Source of the DNA: Planosporangium mesophilum
GTDB lineage: Bacteria > Actinomycetota > Actinomycetes > Mycobacteriales > Micromonosporaceae
Direction of reading: 5' to 3'
Assembly (NCBI RefSeq): GCF_016863255.1
Contig: NZ_BOON01000044.1
Span: 18,159-82,158 of the forward strand
Length of the DNA: 64,000 nt
Part shown: one piece after another, positions 8,534-18,046 of the stretch
Position numbering within the stretch: the first letter of the stretch is position 1
How the letters are laid out: every line of letters begins with the position of its first letter
Notes under the pieces: model-generated
The model's database searches: none
Seen by the model: the letters and a program-made list of their open reading frames with translations, nothing else
What the model was told of the DNA's origin: nothing
Translations under genes and position numbers: made by a program

Positions 8534-8559
8534 TTAGCTAAGCTCATTAGTTAAGCTAA
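8534..8559. promoter_or_regulatory. probable operator of the adjacent MarR regulator
   Basis: TTAGCTAAGC and GTTAAGCTAA form an imperfect inverted repeat across a six-base spacer (tcatta), just upstream of the MarR start. It stands out as an AT-rich island in GC-rich surroundings. MarR proteins typically bind such 20-26-base dyads in their own promoters, so autoregulation of this regulator and its downstream MFS pump is inferred. Confidence 0.65.
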
Positions 8560-8564
8560 CGATT

Positions 8565-8999
8565 GTGACGGTACGCATGGCGTCGAGCGAGAAGGTCGCC
8601 GCCTTGCTGCGCGACGCGATCGCGCGGCTCAACCGTCGGCTGCGCCAGACCAGGCCGCTCGGGGACCTGACACAGAGTCAGCTCTCCGCGCTCACCAGCC
8701 TGGATCTTGCGGGCGCGCTCACGCCCCGTGAGCTGGCAGACGCCGAACGGGTACGGCCGCCGACCATGACGAGGATCGTCAGCCGGTTGGAGGAGCGGGG
8801 GCTGCTTCAGCGCATCCCGCATCCCACCGACGGGCGGCAGGTGATCCTGTCCGCGACCGAGTCGGGCCGTTCGGTGCTCGCCGCCAACAGGCGGGCCCGC
8901 GACGCCTGGCTGGGCAGTCAGATCGCGGCGCTCAGCGACGAGGAGCGGGAGACGCTCCGGCGGGCGGCGCACATCGTCGACCGGATAAGTAGGGCCTGA
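8565..8999 (+). CDS. MarR-family transcriptional regulator
   Basis: 144 residues with a winged helix-turn-helix: LTPRELADAERVRPPTMTRIVSRLEERGLLQR, then the wing HPTDGRQVILSATESG. MarR proteins are dimeric repressors released by small ligands. It is followed after 54 bases by an MFS exporter, the usual regulator-pump arrangement, and preceded by an AT-rich dyad that is its likely operator. The start is the GTG at 8565; an ATG at 8577 is possible. Confidence 0.9.
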   Translation: MTVRMASSEKVAALLRDAIARLNRRLRQTRPLGDLTQSQLSALTSLDLAGALTPRELADAERVRPPTMTRIVSRLEERGLLQRIPHPTDGRQVILSATESGRSVLAANRRARDAWLGSQIAALSDEERETLRRAAHIVDRISRA

Positions 9000-9053
9000 C
9001 CGGAGAGCCAGCCGGCTGGGCCGCGAGACAACGCGGAGGAGGCGCACACCAGA

Positions 9054-10385
9054 GTGCGTTCACGGCTGAGCAACACCTTTGGGTCATTACGGGTCCGGAA
9101 CTACCGGCTCTTCGCCACCGGCCAGCTGGTAAAGCTGACCGGGGTCTGGATGCAGTTCACCGCACAGGACTGGCTGGTCCTGCAGCTGTCCCACCAGCGC
9201 GCGACGGCGCTGGGTACGGTCACCGCGCTGCAGTTCCTGCCCGTACTGCTGCTGACGCTGTACGGCGGGAAGCTGGCCGACCGGTTCGACAAGCGCAAGT
9301 TGCTCATCGCGGTGAACGCCCTGTTCGCCGTGGTCGCGGGCGTACTCGGCATTCTCGTCGCGACCGGTGCGGTCGAGCTGTGGCACGTCTTCGTGGTGGC
9401 GGCCGTCAGCGGCGTGATCAACGCGATCGAGGGACCGGTACGCCAGTCGTTCGTCTCCGAGCTGGTCAACCGGGAACTGCTGCCCAACGCGCTCGCCCTC
9501 TCCGCGGCCACGTTCAACTCGGCCCGGATCATCGGTCCCGCCGTGGCCGGCGTGGCGATCGGCTGGATCGGCATGGGACCGGTCTTCCTGGCCAATGCGG
9601 TGATGTGCGTCGGGCCGCTGATCTCCTCGATCCGGATGCGCCCCGCCGAGCTGTACCGCCGCGAGCCCGGTCAGGTGGCGTCGCGCGACGCCCGCATCGT
9701 CGACGGGCTGCGTTACACCCGGCAGCGCCCGGACCTCGTCATCCCGTTGCTGCTCGTCATGATCGTCGGGCTGTTCGGCTTCAACTTCCCGGTGACCCTC
9801 GCGGTGACCGCCACCACGGTCTTCCACGCCGGGCCGCAGTCGTTCGGGCTGCTCTCCACGGCCCTCGCCGTCGGGGCGCTCGGCGGAGCCCTGGCCGGCA
9901 GCGGCCGCCGGGCCCGGCCGTCGATCTACATCGTGCTGGTCGCGGCCCTGATGTTCGGCTCGCTGGAGACCCTGGTCGGGTTCGCGCCCACCTACCTGTC
10001 GGCGGTCGTGCTGCTGATCCCCACCGGGTTCTTCATGATCTACTTTGCCCAGGCCGCCAACCAGCGCATCCAGCTCGGTACCGACCCGGAGTACCGGGGC
10101 CGCGTGGTGGCGCTGTACATGCTCGTCTTCCTCGGCACGACGCCGTTCGGGGCGATGATCATCGGCTGGGCGGCCGAGCAGTACGGCCCGCGCTCGGGCA
10201 TGTGGATCGGTGGGCTCGCGTCGCTGGCGGCCGGCCTCGTGATGAGCGTCGTGCACCTTCGCCGGGCCGACGCCGAGATCGGCCTGCACCTGCACCCGCG
10301 CCCGCACGTACACGTCCGCGAGCCGGCACCGGACGGGCGGGTGCTCGACTTCCGGCTGCCCGCGATCCGGCCCGCGGCCCGCTGA
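9054..10385 (+). CDS. MFS exporter with His-rich C-terminus
   Basis: 443 residues, about 12 membrane segments and the MFS_3/DHA3-type loop GGKLADRFDKRKLL. This subfamily mostly exports drugs or siderophores by proton antiport. The C-terminus contains HLHPRPHVHVREP, a histidine-rich stretch that could bind metal. The start is GTG at 9054 with GGAGGAGG upstream. It is probably controlled by the MarR gene in front of it. The substrate is unknown. Confidence 0.85.
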   Translation: MRSRLSNTFGSLRVRNYRLFATGQLVKLTGVWMQFTAQDWLVLQLSHQRATALGTVTALQFLPVLLLTLYGGKLADRFDKRKLLIAVNALFAVVAGVLGILVATGAVELWHVFVVAAVSGVINAIEGPVRQSFVSELVNRELLPNALALSAATFNSARIIGPAVAGVAIGWIGMGPVFLANAVMCVGPLISSIRMRPAELYRREPGQVASRDARIVDGLRYTRQRPDLVIPLLLVMIVGLFGFNFPVTLAVTATTVFHAGPQSFGLLSTALAVGALGGALAGSGRRARPSIYIVLVAALMFGSLETLVGFAPTYLSAVVLLIPTGFFMIYFAQAANQRIQLGTDPEYRGRVVALYMLVFLGTTPFGAMIIGWAAEQYGPRSGMWIGGLASLAAGLVMSVVHLRRADAEIGLHLHPRPHVHVREPAPDGRVLDFRLPAIRPAAR

Positions 10386-10444
10386 CCGAGCGTTCCTGAG
10401 GGGGTGCGGCGTCCACAGTGGTGGCAGCCGCCCCCGCCCACGCA

Positions 10445-10502
10445 TAGCCTCGGGGTTGTGGCGCTGCTGTGCTTCCCCGGACCCGTCGTGGACCCGTCGT
10501 GA
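10445..10502 (+). promoter_or_regulatory. TAGCCT -10 box and 14-codon leader ORF before thpR
   Basis: TAGCCT (10445-10450) lies seven bases before a GTG that opens a 14-codon ORF (VALLCFPGPVVDPS, 10458-10502). Its TGA overlaps the thpR GTG start as GTGA. This would be a leaderless upstream ORF feeding translation into thpR. It is read directly from the sequence, but expression is inferred. Confidence 0.4.
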
Positions 10503-11083
10503 GACTGTTCGTGGCGGCGTACCCTCCGCCGGACGTACGCGACGACCTCGCCGGGCTCGTGGGCAACCTCGGCGTGGGCCAGCCGCGCGGGCCGGGACGG
10601 TCGGTGCGGCTCGCGGCGGCCGAGAACTGGCACATCACGCTCGCGTTCCTGGGTGAGGTGGCCGAACCGCAGCTGGACGAGGTCCGGTCCGCGCTGGACC
10701 GGGCGGTCGAGTACTGGCGCGCCGGTACCCCGGGCGTTCCGGAACTGCGGATCGCCGGCGGCGGTACGTTCGGACGGCGCCGCTTCACCACGCTCTGGGC
10801 CGGCCTGCGCGGTGACGTCGACGCGCTCGGCGCGGTGGCCGACGCGGTGCGCGGCGAGCTGAGGTCGGCCCGGCTGCCGTACGACACCAAGCCGTTCCGT
10901 CCCCACGTGACGATCGCCCGGCCCGGTGACCGGGTCAGCCCCGAGGAGTTGGCCGCCGACCTGTCCACGCTGGACGGGTACGAGGGGCCGGGCTGGCCGG
11001 TCGGCGACATCCGGCTGATACGCAGCCACCTCGGCCCGCGCCCCACCTACGAGGTGATGCACTCGGTCCCGCTCGCCCCTTGA
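10499..11083 (+). CDS. thpR: RNA 2',3'-cyclic phosphodiesterase
   Basis: 194 residues of the 2H phosphoesterase superfamily. Both catalytic motifs are present: HITL near residue 44 (ENWHITLAFLGE) and HVTI near residue 138 (FRPHVTIARP). ThpR opens 2',3'-cyclic phosphates on RNA and historically was called 2'-5' RNA ligase. The GTG at 10499 gives the normal N-terminus RLFVAAYPP. The stop codon sits inside the left arm of a strong hairpin that follows. Confidence 0.9.
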   Translation: MRLFVAAYPPPDVRDDLAGLVGNLGVGQPRGPGRSVRLAAAENWHITLAFLGEVAEPQLDEVRSALDRAVEYWRAGTPGVPELRIAGGGTFGRRRFTTLWAGLRGDVDALGAVADAVRGELRSARLPYDTKPFRPHVTIARPGDRVSPEELAADLSTLDGYEGPGWPVGDIRLIRSHLGPRPTYEVMHSVPLAP

Positions 11084-11119
11084 TCGTCACAACGTCCAGG
11101 ACGTTGTGACGATCAAGGG
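11077..11119. terminator. 21-bp perfect hairpin overlapping the thpR stop
   Basis: CCCTTGATCGTCACAACGTCC (11077-11097) pairs fully with 11099-11119 around one central base. With one bulge the pairing extends further into the thpR coding end. The thpR TGA (11081-11083) is inside the arm. It separates thpR from the convergent aldo/keto reductase. It belongs to the GATCGnnACAAC family. Confidence 0.8.
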
Positions 11120-11131
11120 CGAGCAAGGGCG

Positions 11132-12118
11132 TTACCAGGCCCAGGCCTCGGGGCCGGGGCCGCCGTTGCCGACCGGCGGGAACAGCTCGTCCAAGCGGGC
11201 CAGGACGCTGTCGTCCAGCTTGATCTCCAGCGCCCGCAGCGAGTTGTCCAACTGCTCGACCGTACGCGGCCCGATGATCGGCGCCGTCACGCCGGGCCGG
11301 GACAGCAGCCACGCCAGCGCCACGTCGGCCGGGTCGTGGCCCAGTTCGGCGGCGAGCTTCTCGTACGCCTCGATGGCCTCGCGGTTGGCCTCGAGCGCGT
11401 CGTTCGACCGACCCTCGGCCGACCGCGCGCCGGTACCCTCACGCTGCTTGCGCAGCGCGCCGGACAGCAGCCCCCCGTGCAGCGGCGACCAGGGGATGAT
11501 CCCGATGCCGTACTCGATCGCGGCGGGTACCACCTCGAGCTCGACGTGCCGGGTGAGCAGGTTGTAGATGCACTGCTCGCTCACCAGGCCGAGGAAGTGC
11601 CGGCGGGCCGCCGACTCCTGCGCGGCGACGAGGTGCCAGCCGGCGAAGTTGGAGGAGCCGACGTAGCGCACCTTGCCCTGCGCCACGAGGATCTCCATCG
11701 CCTGCCAGATCTCCTCCCACGGCGTGGACCGCGAGACGTGGTGCATCTGGTACAGGTCGATCCAGTCGGTCTGCAGCCGCCGGAGCGAGTCGTCGCAGGC
11801 CCGGATGATGTGGCGCGCCGACAGGCCCTGCTCGTTGGGCCACTCGCCCATCTTGCCGTACACCTTCGTGGCGAGGACGACCTTGTCGCGCCGCCCGCCG
11901 CCCTGGGCCAGCCAGCGGCCGATGATCTGCTCGGTGACGCCCTCACCGGTCTTCCAGCCGTACACGTTGGCGGTGTCGAAGAAGTTGATCCCGTGCTCGA
12001 GCGCGCGATCCATGATCGCGTAGCTGTCTTCCTCGGAGGTCTTCGGGCCGAAGTTCATGGTGCCCAGGCAGAGCCGGCTCACCAGCAGCCCGGTGCGTCC
12101 CAGATTCGTGTACTCCAT
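11132..12118 (-). CDS. aldo/keto reductase
   Basis: 328 residues, an (alpha/beta)8-barrel NADPH-dependent oxidoreductase. The catalytic tetrad is visible: Asp and Tyr in FDTANVYG, Lys in VVLATKVYG and His in YQMHHVS. The NADP-binding end has the IIGPRTVEQLDNS motif. The length and motifs place it with YajO/Tas-like enzymes that reduce carbonyl substrates; the physiological substrate is unknown. The start ATG (12116-12118) follows a TAGGGT -10 box by six bases, so its mRNA may be leaderless. Confidence 0.9.
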   Translation of the reverse strand: MEYTNLGRTGLLVSRLCLGTMNFGPKTSEEDSYAIMDRALEHGINFFDTANVYGWKTGEGVTEQIIGRWLAQGGGRRDKVVLATKVYGKMGEWPNEQGLSARHIIRACDDSLRRLQTDWIDLYQMHHVSRSTPWEEIWQAMEILVAQGKVRYVGSSNFAGWHLVAAQESAARRHFLGLVSEQCIYNLLTRHVELEVVPAAIEYGIGIIPWSPLHGGLLSGALRKQREGTGARSAEGRSNDALEANREAIEAYEKLAAELGHDPADVALAWLLSRPGVTAPIIGPRTVEQLDNSLRALEIKLDDSVLARLDELFPPVGNGGPGPEAWAW

Positions 12119-12124
12119 GAGCCC

Positions 12125-12130
12125 ACCCTA
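12125..12130 (-). promoter_or_regulatory. -10 box of the aldo/keto reductase, leaderless spacing
   Basis: On the minus strand TAGGGT lies six bases before the ATG, so transcription would begin at or next to the start codon. The same spacing is seen at 19445 and 21448. Confidence 0.5.
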
Positions 12131-12145
12131 GATTGATGGGCCGGT

Positions 12146-12172
12146 CGCCGGGTCGGTCGCACTGCCCCGGCG
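12146..12172. terminator. short GC hairpin after sepH
   Basis: CGCCGGG (12146-12152) pairs with CCCGGCG (12166-12172). It lies between the end of sepH and the aldo/keto reductase promoter, both on the minus strand, and probably ends sepH transcription. Confidence 0.4.
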
Positions 12173-12188
12173 GATCAGCCGACGGGCG

Positions 12189-13262
12189 TCAGGACGACTC
12201 GCGCGCGGGGCTCCCGCCGAAGAGCACGTCGTCCCAGCTCGGCAGGCGCTTGCGCGGCTTGTCGCCGGTCGGCTCGGTGCCGGCGGCCGGTGTGGCGGTA
12301 CGCCGGGGGCGCAGGACCGCCAGCGACGGCACCTCGGGGATCGCCTGGGCGCTCTCGGTCTCGTCCTCGAACGCCGAACCCGGAGAGCCGAGCAGGGCCG
12401 CGGCGCCGCCACGGGCGGGCTGGCGGCCGGCGTCCGCGGCCGGCGTGGGCGTCCCCGGGTTGAGCCGGGTGCCGCCGCTCTGGCCCTCCAGCGGCCGCTC
12501 GAGCGAGGAGAGCAGGGCGTCCCGGCCGGAGCGGATCGGGTCGCCGAGGCCGCGGCCGGGGCCGGGGCGCGACTCCCGCCGCGCGGTGTCGGCGACCGGG
12601 CGCATCGGCTCGTGCCCGCTCCGGGCCGTCCCGCCGGGGGTGTGCTGCGGAGCCGGCGGATCCTGGCCGAGGATCTGGGTGGGGCGCTCGGCGCACAGGT
12701 ACTGCGCCATGTCGTCGTGCGGCGTGACGACCTGCCGCGACTTGTCCAGCTCCCACATCGCCTGCGCGGTGGCTTTGCCGCTGGGCCAGGTGGCGAGGAC
12801 CCGCCAGGTGCCGTCGTCGCGGCGGTACGCGTCCCAGGAGATCTTCTCGCTGTCGATTCCGTGCTGTGCCAGCCGGGCGTCGACGACCTGGGCGAGCGAC
12901 GAGCCCTTCTCGGAGGTCTTGAGCTTCGTACGGCGCGCGTGCTGGGCGAGCATGGCCCGCTCCTGCAGCACCGGGCCGGCGTAGCGCAGCACCCGGTCGA
13001 CCGGCACGCCGGCCACCCGGGCGACGTCGTCGGCGGTCTCGCCGGCGCGGATGCGGGCTTGAATGTCGCGCGGGGACAGTGACGAGGCGGCGCCGAGGTC
13101 GTGCGTCACGCCCATGGAAAGCTGCGACGCCGATGGGCGTTCCACTCGCAGCGCCGAGGTGATGCGCTCGTCGACGGGCAGGGCGAGCAGGCGCCCGACC
13201 TCGTCGGTGAGCACAAGCGCGTGGCCGTCCTCGGAGAGGGCGACGAACCGAACCGGCCGCAT
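12189..13262 (-). CDS. sepH: cell division protein SepH (DUF3071)
   Basis: 357 residues. The conserved N-terminal DUF3071 domain starts MRPVRFVALSEDGHALVL and contains a helix-turn-helix (SPRDIQARIRAGETADDVARVAGV) needed for FtsZ binding in the Streptomyces and mycobacterial homologues. Residues about 150-210 hold the conserved WDAYRRDDGTWRVLATW. The rest is disordered and rich in Pro, Gly and Arg. SepH stimulates FtsZ assembly at division septa. The ATG at 13260-13262 has GGAGGCAGGGG in front; an ATG ten codons earlier exists. Confidence 0.9.
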   Translation of the reverse strand: MRPVRFVALSEDGHALVLTDEVGRLLALPVDERITSALRVERPSASQLSMGVTHDLGAASSLSPRDIQARIRAGETADDVARVAGVPVDRVLRYAGPVLQERAMLAQHARRTKLKTSEKGSSLAQVVDARLAQHGIDSEKISWDAYRRDDGTWRVLATWPSGKATAQAMWELDKSRQVVTPHDDMAQYLCAERPTQILGQDPPAPQHTPGGTARSGHEPMRPVADTARRESRPGPGRGLGDPIRSGRDALLSSLERPLEGQSGGTRLNPGTPTPAADAGRQPARGGAAALLGSPGSAFEDETESAQAIPEVPSLAVLRPRRTATPAAGTEPTGDKPRKRLPSWDDVLFGGSPARESS

Positions 13263-13379
13263 CCCCTGCCTCCGTCCACCCATGAGCAGCACATCAGCGG
13301 TGCTCGTTCAGAAAAACAGTACGCGTCACCCTAACCGTAGGGAGTCAGCCGCGCCGAGTAAAAGAAAAAGATGCAATGG

Positions 13380-14351
13380 TCAGGACAGGGCCGCGGCGAA
13401 GACCGGGTTGTTCCACCACATTGGCCGGGTCTTGTCGAAACTGTTGCGGTACAACACAACAGTTCTTCCATTGTCGATACGCACGACCAGCGAGGTGTAT
13501 CCCGGTACGGCGCCGTGGTGACCGTAGCCCGTCGCGCCCGTGTCGAACCGGATCCGGTACAGGCCGTAGCCGTAGCCGCGCTCGGGGTCCAGCCGGGTGG
13601 CGTCGCACATCGCCGCCACGGACGCGGGGGACAGCAGCTCGCCGCCGAGGAGCGAGTCGAAGAACCGGGCGAGGTCGGCCGGGGTGGAGACCATCGCGCC
13701 GCCGGCCCACGACTGCGACGGGGTGACCTCGGGGCATGGCAGGTAGTCGTCCCCGCACCGGAAGTACCCGGTGGCGTGCCGGCCGCGCAGGGCCGGGTCG
13801 ACGGTGGGGAAGTACGTGTCGCGCAGTCCCAGCGGGGCGATGACGCGCTGCCAGACCTGGGCGTCGAGGCGCTGGCCGGTGATCCACTCGATCACGAGGC
13901 CGAGCAGCAGGTAGTCGGTGTTGGAGCGGCGGTGGTCGCTGCCCGGCGCGGTGTGGCCGTCGAGGGCCAGCGCGAGGCGTACCAGATCTTCAGGCGCGTG
14001 GTAACGCAGGAAGGTCCGCACGTCGGGCGGGTCGCCCACCAGGGCGCGGGTGTAGCAGGGGATTCCGGAGCGCATCCCGAGCAGGTGGGCCAGGGTCAGG
14101 TCGGGGTGCAGCGGGTACTCCGGCAGCCAGCCGCCGACCGGGTCCTCGACCGCGATGCGCCGCTCGTCGACCAGTTGGAGCACGACGGTCGCGACGAAGG
14201 TCTTGGTGATGCCGCCGATCCGTAATCGGTCGGCGGCCGTGATCGGTCGCCGCTCGACGAGGTCGGCGACCCCGGCCGCGCCGGCGAACTCCTCCTCGCC
14301 GTGGTGCGTGACGCGCGCGAAGAGGCCGGGCCCGTGCCCGGCCTCCAGCAT
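13380..14351 (-). CDS. beta-lactamase-fold protein lacking catalytic Ser and Tyr
   Basis: 323 residues of the class C beta-lactamase/DD-peptidase fold. At the SxxK site the sequence reads GITK (residues 47-50; codon 14211-14213 is GGC), so the nucleophilic serine is glycine. At the YxN site it reads RSN (142-144), so the tyrosine is lost too. The third motif HHG (278-280) and the fold signatures LLGMRSGIP and SWAGGAMVST are intact. It is therefore predicted to be catalytically dead, perhaps a binding protein. No signal peptide is seen. The ATG at 14349-14351 has GGAG upstream. It lies 26 bases after serC on the same strand. Confidence 0.85.
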   Translation of the reverse strand: MLEAGHGPGLFARVTHHGEEEFAGAAGVADLVERRPITAADRLRIGGITKTFVATVVLQLVDERRIAVEDPVGGWLPEYPLHPDLTLAHLLGMRSGIPCYTRALVGDPPDVRTFLRYHAPEDLVRLALALDGHTAPGSDHRRSNTDYLLLGLVIEWITGQRLDAQVWQRVIAPLGLRDTYFPTVDPALRGRHATGYFRCGDDYLPCPEVTPSQSWAGGAMVSTPADLARFFDSLLGGELLSPASVAAMCDATRLDPERGYGYGLYRIRFDTGATGYGHHGAVPGYTSLVVRIDNGRTVVLYRNSFDKTRPMWWNNPVFAAALS

Positions 14352-14377
14352 GTGCTCCAGCGCGCGCTGGAACCCGG

Positions 14378-16094
<1,717 letters not shown>

Positions 16095-16115
16095 GAGTGG
16101 AGGGTACGGGGCCGG

Positions 16116-17222
16116 TCAGGCGCCGTGCGGGATCGCGTCCCACCCCTCGACGTCGCTGGGCTTGCGGGGGCCCGGGCCGACGTAGTCCGCCGACGGGCGG
16201 ACCAGGCGGCCCAGCTTCTTCTGCTCCAGCGTGTGCGCACTCCACCCGGCGACCCGGGCACAGGTGAACATCGAGGTGAACATGTGCGCCGGTACCTCGG
16301 CGAAGTCGAGGACGACGGCCGACCAGAACTCCACGTTGGTGGCCAGTACCCGGTCGGGCCGGCGGTTGTGCAGCTCCTCCAGCGCGGCCTTCTCCAGCGC
16401 CTCGGCGATCTCGAAGCGGGGGGCGCCCAGCTCCCGGGCGGTCCGGCGCAGGACCCGGGCGCGGGGGTCCTCGGCCCGGTAGACCCGGTGGCCGAAGCCC
16501 ATCAGCCGCTCGCCGCGGTCGAGCGCTCCCTTGACGTAGCCGGCGGCGTCACCGGTGCGCTCGACCTCCTCGATCATGCCGAGGACGCGCGACGGTGCGC
16601 CGCCGTGCAGCGGACCGGAGAGCGCGCCGATGCCCGACGAGATGCAGGCGGCGACGTCGGCACCGGTCGAGGCCACCACGCGGGTGGTGAACGTGGAGGC
16701 GTTCATGCCGTGCTCGGCCGCGGAGATGAAGTACGCGTCGACCGCCTTGACGTGCCGGGGGTCGGGCTCACCGCGCCAGCGCTTCATGAAGCGCTCGACG
16801 ATGGTCTGCGCCTTGTCGATCTCCTTCTGGGGTACGGCCGGCAGGCCGAGGCCGCGGGCGGCCTGCGCCACGAACGACAGCGCCGTCACGCTGACCCGGG
16901 CCAGGTCCTCACGGGCCCGCTCGTCGCTGATGTCGAGCAGCTGACCGAGGCCCCAGTACGGCGCCAGCATCGCGACGGCCGACTGGACGTCGACGCGGAT
17001 GTCGCCGGAGTGCACCGGCAGCGGGAACGGCTCGGCCGGCGGAAGTCCGGGGCCGAACTTGCCGTCCACCAGCAGCGCCCAGACGTTGCCGAAGGAGACC
17101 TGGCCGATGAGGTCCTCGATGTCGACCCCGCGGTAACGCAGCGCGCCGCCCGCCTTGTCCGGCTCGGCGATCTCGGACTCGAAGGCGATGACCCCTTCGA
17201 GACCGGGCTTAAAATCGGACAT
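16116..17222 (-). CDS. citA: citrate synthase 2 (CitA type)
   Basis: 368 residues of the short type II-like citrate synthase typical of actinobacteria. Catalytic regions are visible: His in GPLHGGAP, His/Arg in GFGHRVYRAEDPRA, and Asp in VLDFAEVPAH. It condenses acetyl-CoA and oxaloacetate; members near 370 residues can also be 2-methylcitrate synthases, which cannot be excluded. The start ATG has GTAGGAG in front. It is divergent from pdxH with a 155-base shared promoter region. Confidence 0.88.
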   Translation of the reverse strand: MSDFKPGLEGVIAFESEIAEPDKAGGALRYRGVDIEDLIGQVSFGNVWALLVDGKFGPGLPPAEPFPLPVHSGDIRVDVQSAVAMLAPYWGLGQLLDISDERAREDLARVSVTALSFVAQAARGLGLPAVPQKEIDKAQTIVERFMKRWRGEPDPRHVKAVDAYFISAAEHGMNASTFTTRVVASTGADVAACISSGIGALSGPLHGGAPSRVLGMIEEVERTGDAAGYVKGALDRGERLMGFGHRVYRAEDPRARVLRRTARELGAPRFEIAEALEKAALEELHNRRPDRVLATNVEFWSAVVLDFAEVPAHMFTSMFTCARVAGWSAHTLEQKKLGRLVRPSADYVGPGPRKPSDVEGWDAIPHGA

Positions 17223-17377
17223 ATTTCTCTCCTACGTCGTCGCTGACGCTGCTACTACCGGGTGGGTAGCCCTTCGTCGGGTCGGGGCCGGGTGTGAGTC
17301 CGGTGAAACGCGTGCGTAATTGTGTTTCGCGTGACATATCTTCACGCATCTCGACGCAATGGCGGAAGGTTGTTTGC

Positions 17378-18046
17378 GTGACCCCTAGCACACCTACCGA
17401 CGACGCCGACCTGGCCCGGATGCGGCGCGAGTACCTCGCGGGCACCGGACTGGACGAGTCGGGGCTCGCGCCGGACTGGCTGACCCAGTTCGGTCGCTGG
17501 ATGGCCGACGCGATCACGGCCCGGCTACCCGAGCCCAACGCCATGGTGCTGGCCACGGCCGATCCTCGAGGCCGGCCGAGCGCGCGGACGGTGCTGCTCA
17601 AGGCGTACGACGCGCGGGGCTTCACGCTGTACACCAACTACGACTCACGCAAGGGCCGGGAGGCGCTGGCCAACCCGTACGCGAGCCTGGTCTTCCCCTG
17701 GTTCCCGATCCACCGGCAGGTGGTGGTTTGCGGCAGCGTCGAGCCGGTCGAGCGCGCCGACACCGAGGCGTACTTCGCGCTGCGGCCCCGGGGCGCGCGG
17801 CTCGGCGCCTGGGCGAGCCCGCAGTCGTCGGTCATCCCGTCGCGCGAGGCGCTGGACGAGGGCTGGGCCGAACTGGACCGGCGCTGGCCGGACGGTACGG
17901 ACATCCCCGCGCCGGAGAACTGGGGCGGCCTGCGGGTGGTGCCCGAGACCGTCGAGTTCTGGCAGGGCAGGGAGAGCCGGCTGCACGACCGGCTGCGGTA
18001 CCGGTGCACGAACGGGAACTGGGTGGTCGAGAGGCTCGCCCCGTGA
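17378..18046 (+). CDS. pdxH: pyridoxamine 5'-phosphate oxidase
   Basis: 222 residues with the FMN-binding core MVLATADPRGRPSARTVLLKAYDARGFTLYTNYDSRKG and the C-terminal signature EFWQGRESRLHDRLRYR. It oxidises pyridoxine or pyridoxamine 5'-phosphate to PLP. The GTG at 17378 is chosen because AAGG is nine bases upstream and homologues start shortly before the first helix RMRREY. It overlaps the next MFS gene as GTGA. The nearby PLP enzyme serC is a thematic neighbour. Confidence 0.93.
   Translation: MTPSTPTDDADLARMRREYLAGTGLDESGLAPDWLTQFGRWMADAITARLPEPNAMVLATADPRGRPSARTVLLKAYDARGFTLYTNYDSRKGREALANPYASLVFPWFPIHRQVVVCGSVEPVERADTEAYFALRPRGARLGAWASPQSSVIPSREALDEGWAELDRRWPDGTDIPAPENWGGLRVVPETVEFWQGRESRLHDRLRYRCTNGNWVVERLAP

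Noticed and set aside
13263..13379. Small gene between sepH and the beta-lactamase-like gene
   Set aside because: 117 bases with no start and ribosome site in any frame; contains only the sepH leader and a purine-rich stretch.
17330..17346. CGTGA-N7-TCACG dyad as an operator between citA and pdxH
   Set aside because: Five-base arms with a seven-base gap occur easily by chance, and no regulator is nearby; noted but not supported.
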